DNA of 64,000 nt from Trachythela sp. YZ-2020 (Eukaryota > Cnidaria > Anthozoa > Malacalcyonacea > Clavulariidae). The DNA lies in the NCBI GenBank assembly GCA_016169945.1, contig JADLSH010000190.1:4030001-4094000 (forward strand), given 5' to 3'. Shown here piece by piece: positions 62,274 to 64,000 of the stretch. The notes beneath the pieces are model-generated. The model was not told the origin of the DNA. It did no database searches and saw nothing but the letters and a program-made list of their open reading frames with translations. Position 1 is the stretch's first letter; each line of letters begins with the position of its first letter. The translations under genes and the position numbers were made by a program.

Positions 62274-63955
62274 TAGTCTAGGACCTGTATAGGAGTTTGT
62301 ATGCGTTTCATTTACCACAGGCAATCTCAACTGTTTTAGGGTAAAATGACCATGGCGGTCAACATGGCATATGTGCCAAAACCTGAATCCGGGACGAAAG
62401 TCCTGAAAATGACCCCGCCCTGAAACGGCAGTGCCGACATAGCTCTAACTTCCGAAAAGCAGAAGCGACAGCCTTTCTGAAGTGCTTATAGTGTTTAGAA
62501 GGTTGCTTTTAGGGGTAGTTATTGGAAGGAAAAATTTGTCTAAGTATAATATGTTACAAGAAAATGACCATGCACCACCCCAGGTCAACTGCTAATTATC
62601 CATGAAATAACTAATATACCTGGCAGAGATTAAATTTTCTTATTTCCTAACAATTTTTATCATGGGATGAAAAACTATGCTTAGTTTAATATAATTATTG
62701 TAGATTTCATAAGGATTGACATTGTTTTGTTTAAATATAATACATTTTATTTCACTTACCCCCCACCAAAACACGATTTCAGCCATATTTTGCCGTCTTG
62801 TTTGCTTTTTATCGCCGAGTCTCGCAAGTATCATCCAATTGTTGTACTTTTACATAATGATAGATGGCTAAAGAGGATTTCAACCAAGTTTCGTCAAGTT
62901 TTGAAGCAGTGCAGTGTATTTTATCTTCGATATTGTGTCCTTCGATATTTCGTCAAATAGCGGCCATTGCAATGCCTCGCCGTTTCTCTTCCCGATAAAT
63001 GCCACTTCTTCGTCTTCATATGTATTTAGATTACAGTATCCAAGAGTACTTCATTGTAGAATAGTCCCAATCGAAAAACTAGAGTAGTATAGTCGTACTT
63101 GAAAGGAAAAAACCTCCCATAACAAATTTAGGATCAGAATCAAAGACACAAGTTTAAAAATAATTTGAAAGTCACGCGCAATCTTCGCGAAAACTCCTCG
63201 TGGGCTACTTGACAGGGGGGGCAATATTTTCACGAAACGTTGGTTCGCCACCACAGAACCCAGTAAATATATTATATTTTTATGATTTATGAAAAAAACA
63301 ATAAATATTTGCGTATTTTCTATTGTTTTTATCATAAATCATAAAAATACAATAAATATAATATATTTACTGGGTTCTGTGGTGGCGAACCAGCGTTTCG
63401 TGAAAATATTGCCCCCCCTGTCAAGTAGCCCACGAGGAGTTTTCGCGAAGATTGCGCGTGACTTTCAAATTATTTTTAAACTTGTGTCTTTGATTCTGAT
63501 CCTAAATTTGGATCTGATCCTAAAAGTGAAATAATTATATTAAATTAAGCATAGTTTTTCATCCCATGATAAAAATTGTTAGGAAATAAGAAAATTTAAT
63601 CTCTGCCAGGTATATTAGTTATTTCATGGATAATTAGCAGTTGACCTGGGGTGGTGCATGGTCATTTTCTTGTAACATATTATACTTAGACAAATTTTTC
63701 CTTCCAATAACTACCCCTAAAAGCAACCTTCTAAACACTATAAGCACTTCAGAAAGGCTGTTACTTCTGCTTTTCGGAAGTTAGAGCTATGTCGGCACTG
63801 CCGTTTCAGGGCGGGGTCATTTTCAGGACTTTCGTCCCGGATTCAGGTTTTGGCACATATGCCATGTTGACCGCCATGGTCATTTTACCCTAAAACAGTT
63901 GAGATTGCCTGTGGTAAATGAAACGCATACAAACTCCTATACAGGTCCTAGACTA
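62274..63955. mobile_element. 1.7 kb near-perfect palindrome (fold-back element)
   Basis: Outer arms 62274-62699 and 63531-63955 (TAGTCTAGGACCTGTATAGG at the ends) and inner arms 63123-63307 and 63326-63510 are complementary with very few differences. The centre is near 63317. The left side has about 420 extra bases (62700-63122) absent from the right. No clear target duplication. Confidence 0.93.
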
Positions 63956-63960
63956 CTTGT

Positions 63961-64000
63961 AAAACTCATTAATAATTCATAAAGAAAACACAAAAGAAAT
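63961..64000. repeat. Start of a repeat shared with 43427-43628
   Basis: AAACTCATTAATAATTCAT and the following AAAACACAAAAGAAAT match the start of the 43427 insertion. It is cut by the window end. Confidence 0.7.

Noticed and set aside
62640..63534. Open frames in the large palindrome arms
   Set aside because: The same peptide appears on both strands because the arms are complementary; apart from the possible ATG-GTAAGT segment in the left insert there is no coding signal.

Overview
The window is eukaryotic, animal nuclear DNA. Genes are split by GT-AG introns, the sequence is AT-rich, and most of it is made of non-LTR retrotransposon remnants, tRNA-derived SINEs and many short inverted-repeat (MITE-like) elements. 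The repeat style and a long TPR-CHAT gene point to a cnidarian, probably an anthozoan. That is an inference; the animal assignment is firmer than the phylum.

Two genes are well supported. (1) A 19-exon minus-strand gene (59406 down to 36077) encodes KSR, kinase suppressor of Ras, the scaffold of RAF-MEK-ERK signalling. I assembled it by hand from splice sites. Reading phase is kept across all 18 introns, and the product (about 800 residues so far) has the N-terminal CC-SAM region, a C1 zinc finger, a 14-3-3 site in an RxxSxP context, a Ser/Pro-rich linker and a kinase-like domain. Only the final C-terminal exon is missing. The kinase domain keeps the VAVK lysine and DFG but has HAN instead of HRD. 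(2) A single-exon minus-strand gene (27741 to 23968, 1257 aa) encodes 19 nearly identical 40-residue TPRs followed by a CHAT caspase-like protease domain with its His and Cys. A weaker two-exon model for a 94-residue secreted protein lies at 20261-22269 (+).

Layout: 1-10 kb is a mosaic of recent direct duplications (a 1.6 kb unit repeated several times, plus copied blocks). 10.8-15.5 kb holds MITEs and a 3.5 kb hAT-like element with an exact 8 bp target duplication, which contains a decayed LINE. 15.7-19.3 kb is a segmental duplicate of parts of 29.8-35.4 kb; comparing the copies gives an empty site for a LINE fragment. 20-27.8 kb has the possible secreted gene and TPR-CHAT. 28-36 kb is mostly inverted-repeat elements. 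36-59.4 kb is KSR, whose introns are loaded with minisatellites, SINEs and MITEs. 59.5-64 kb holds a possible divergent promoter with a perfect CLEAR-type E-box, a SINE, two LINE fragments and a 1.7 kb palindrome.

The two main genes are not visibly linked in function: KSR belongs to ERK signalling, and TPR-CHAT proteins are putative proteases suspected in defence or cell death. All family calls come from reading motifs; no database search was run.
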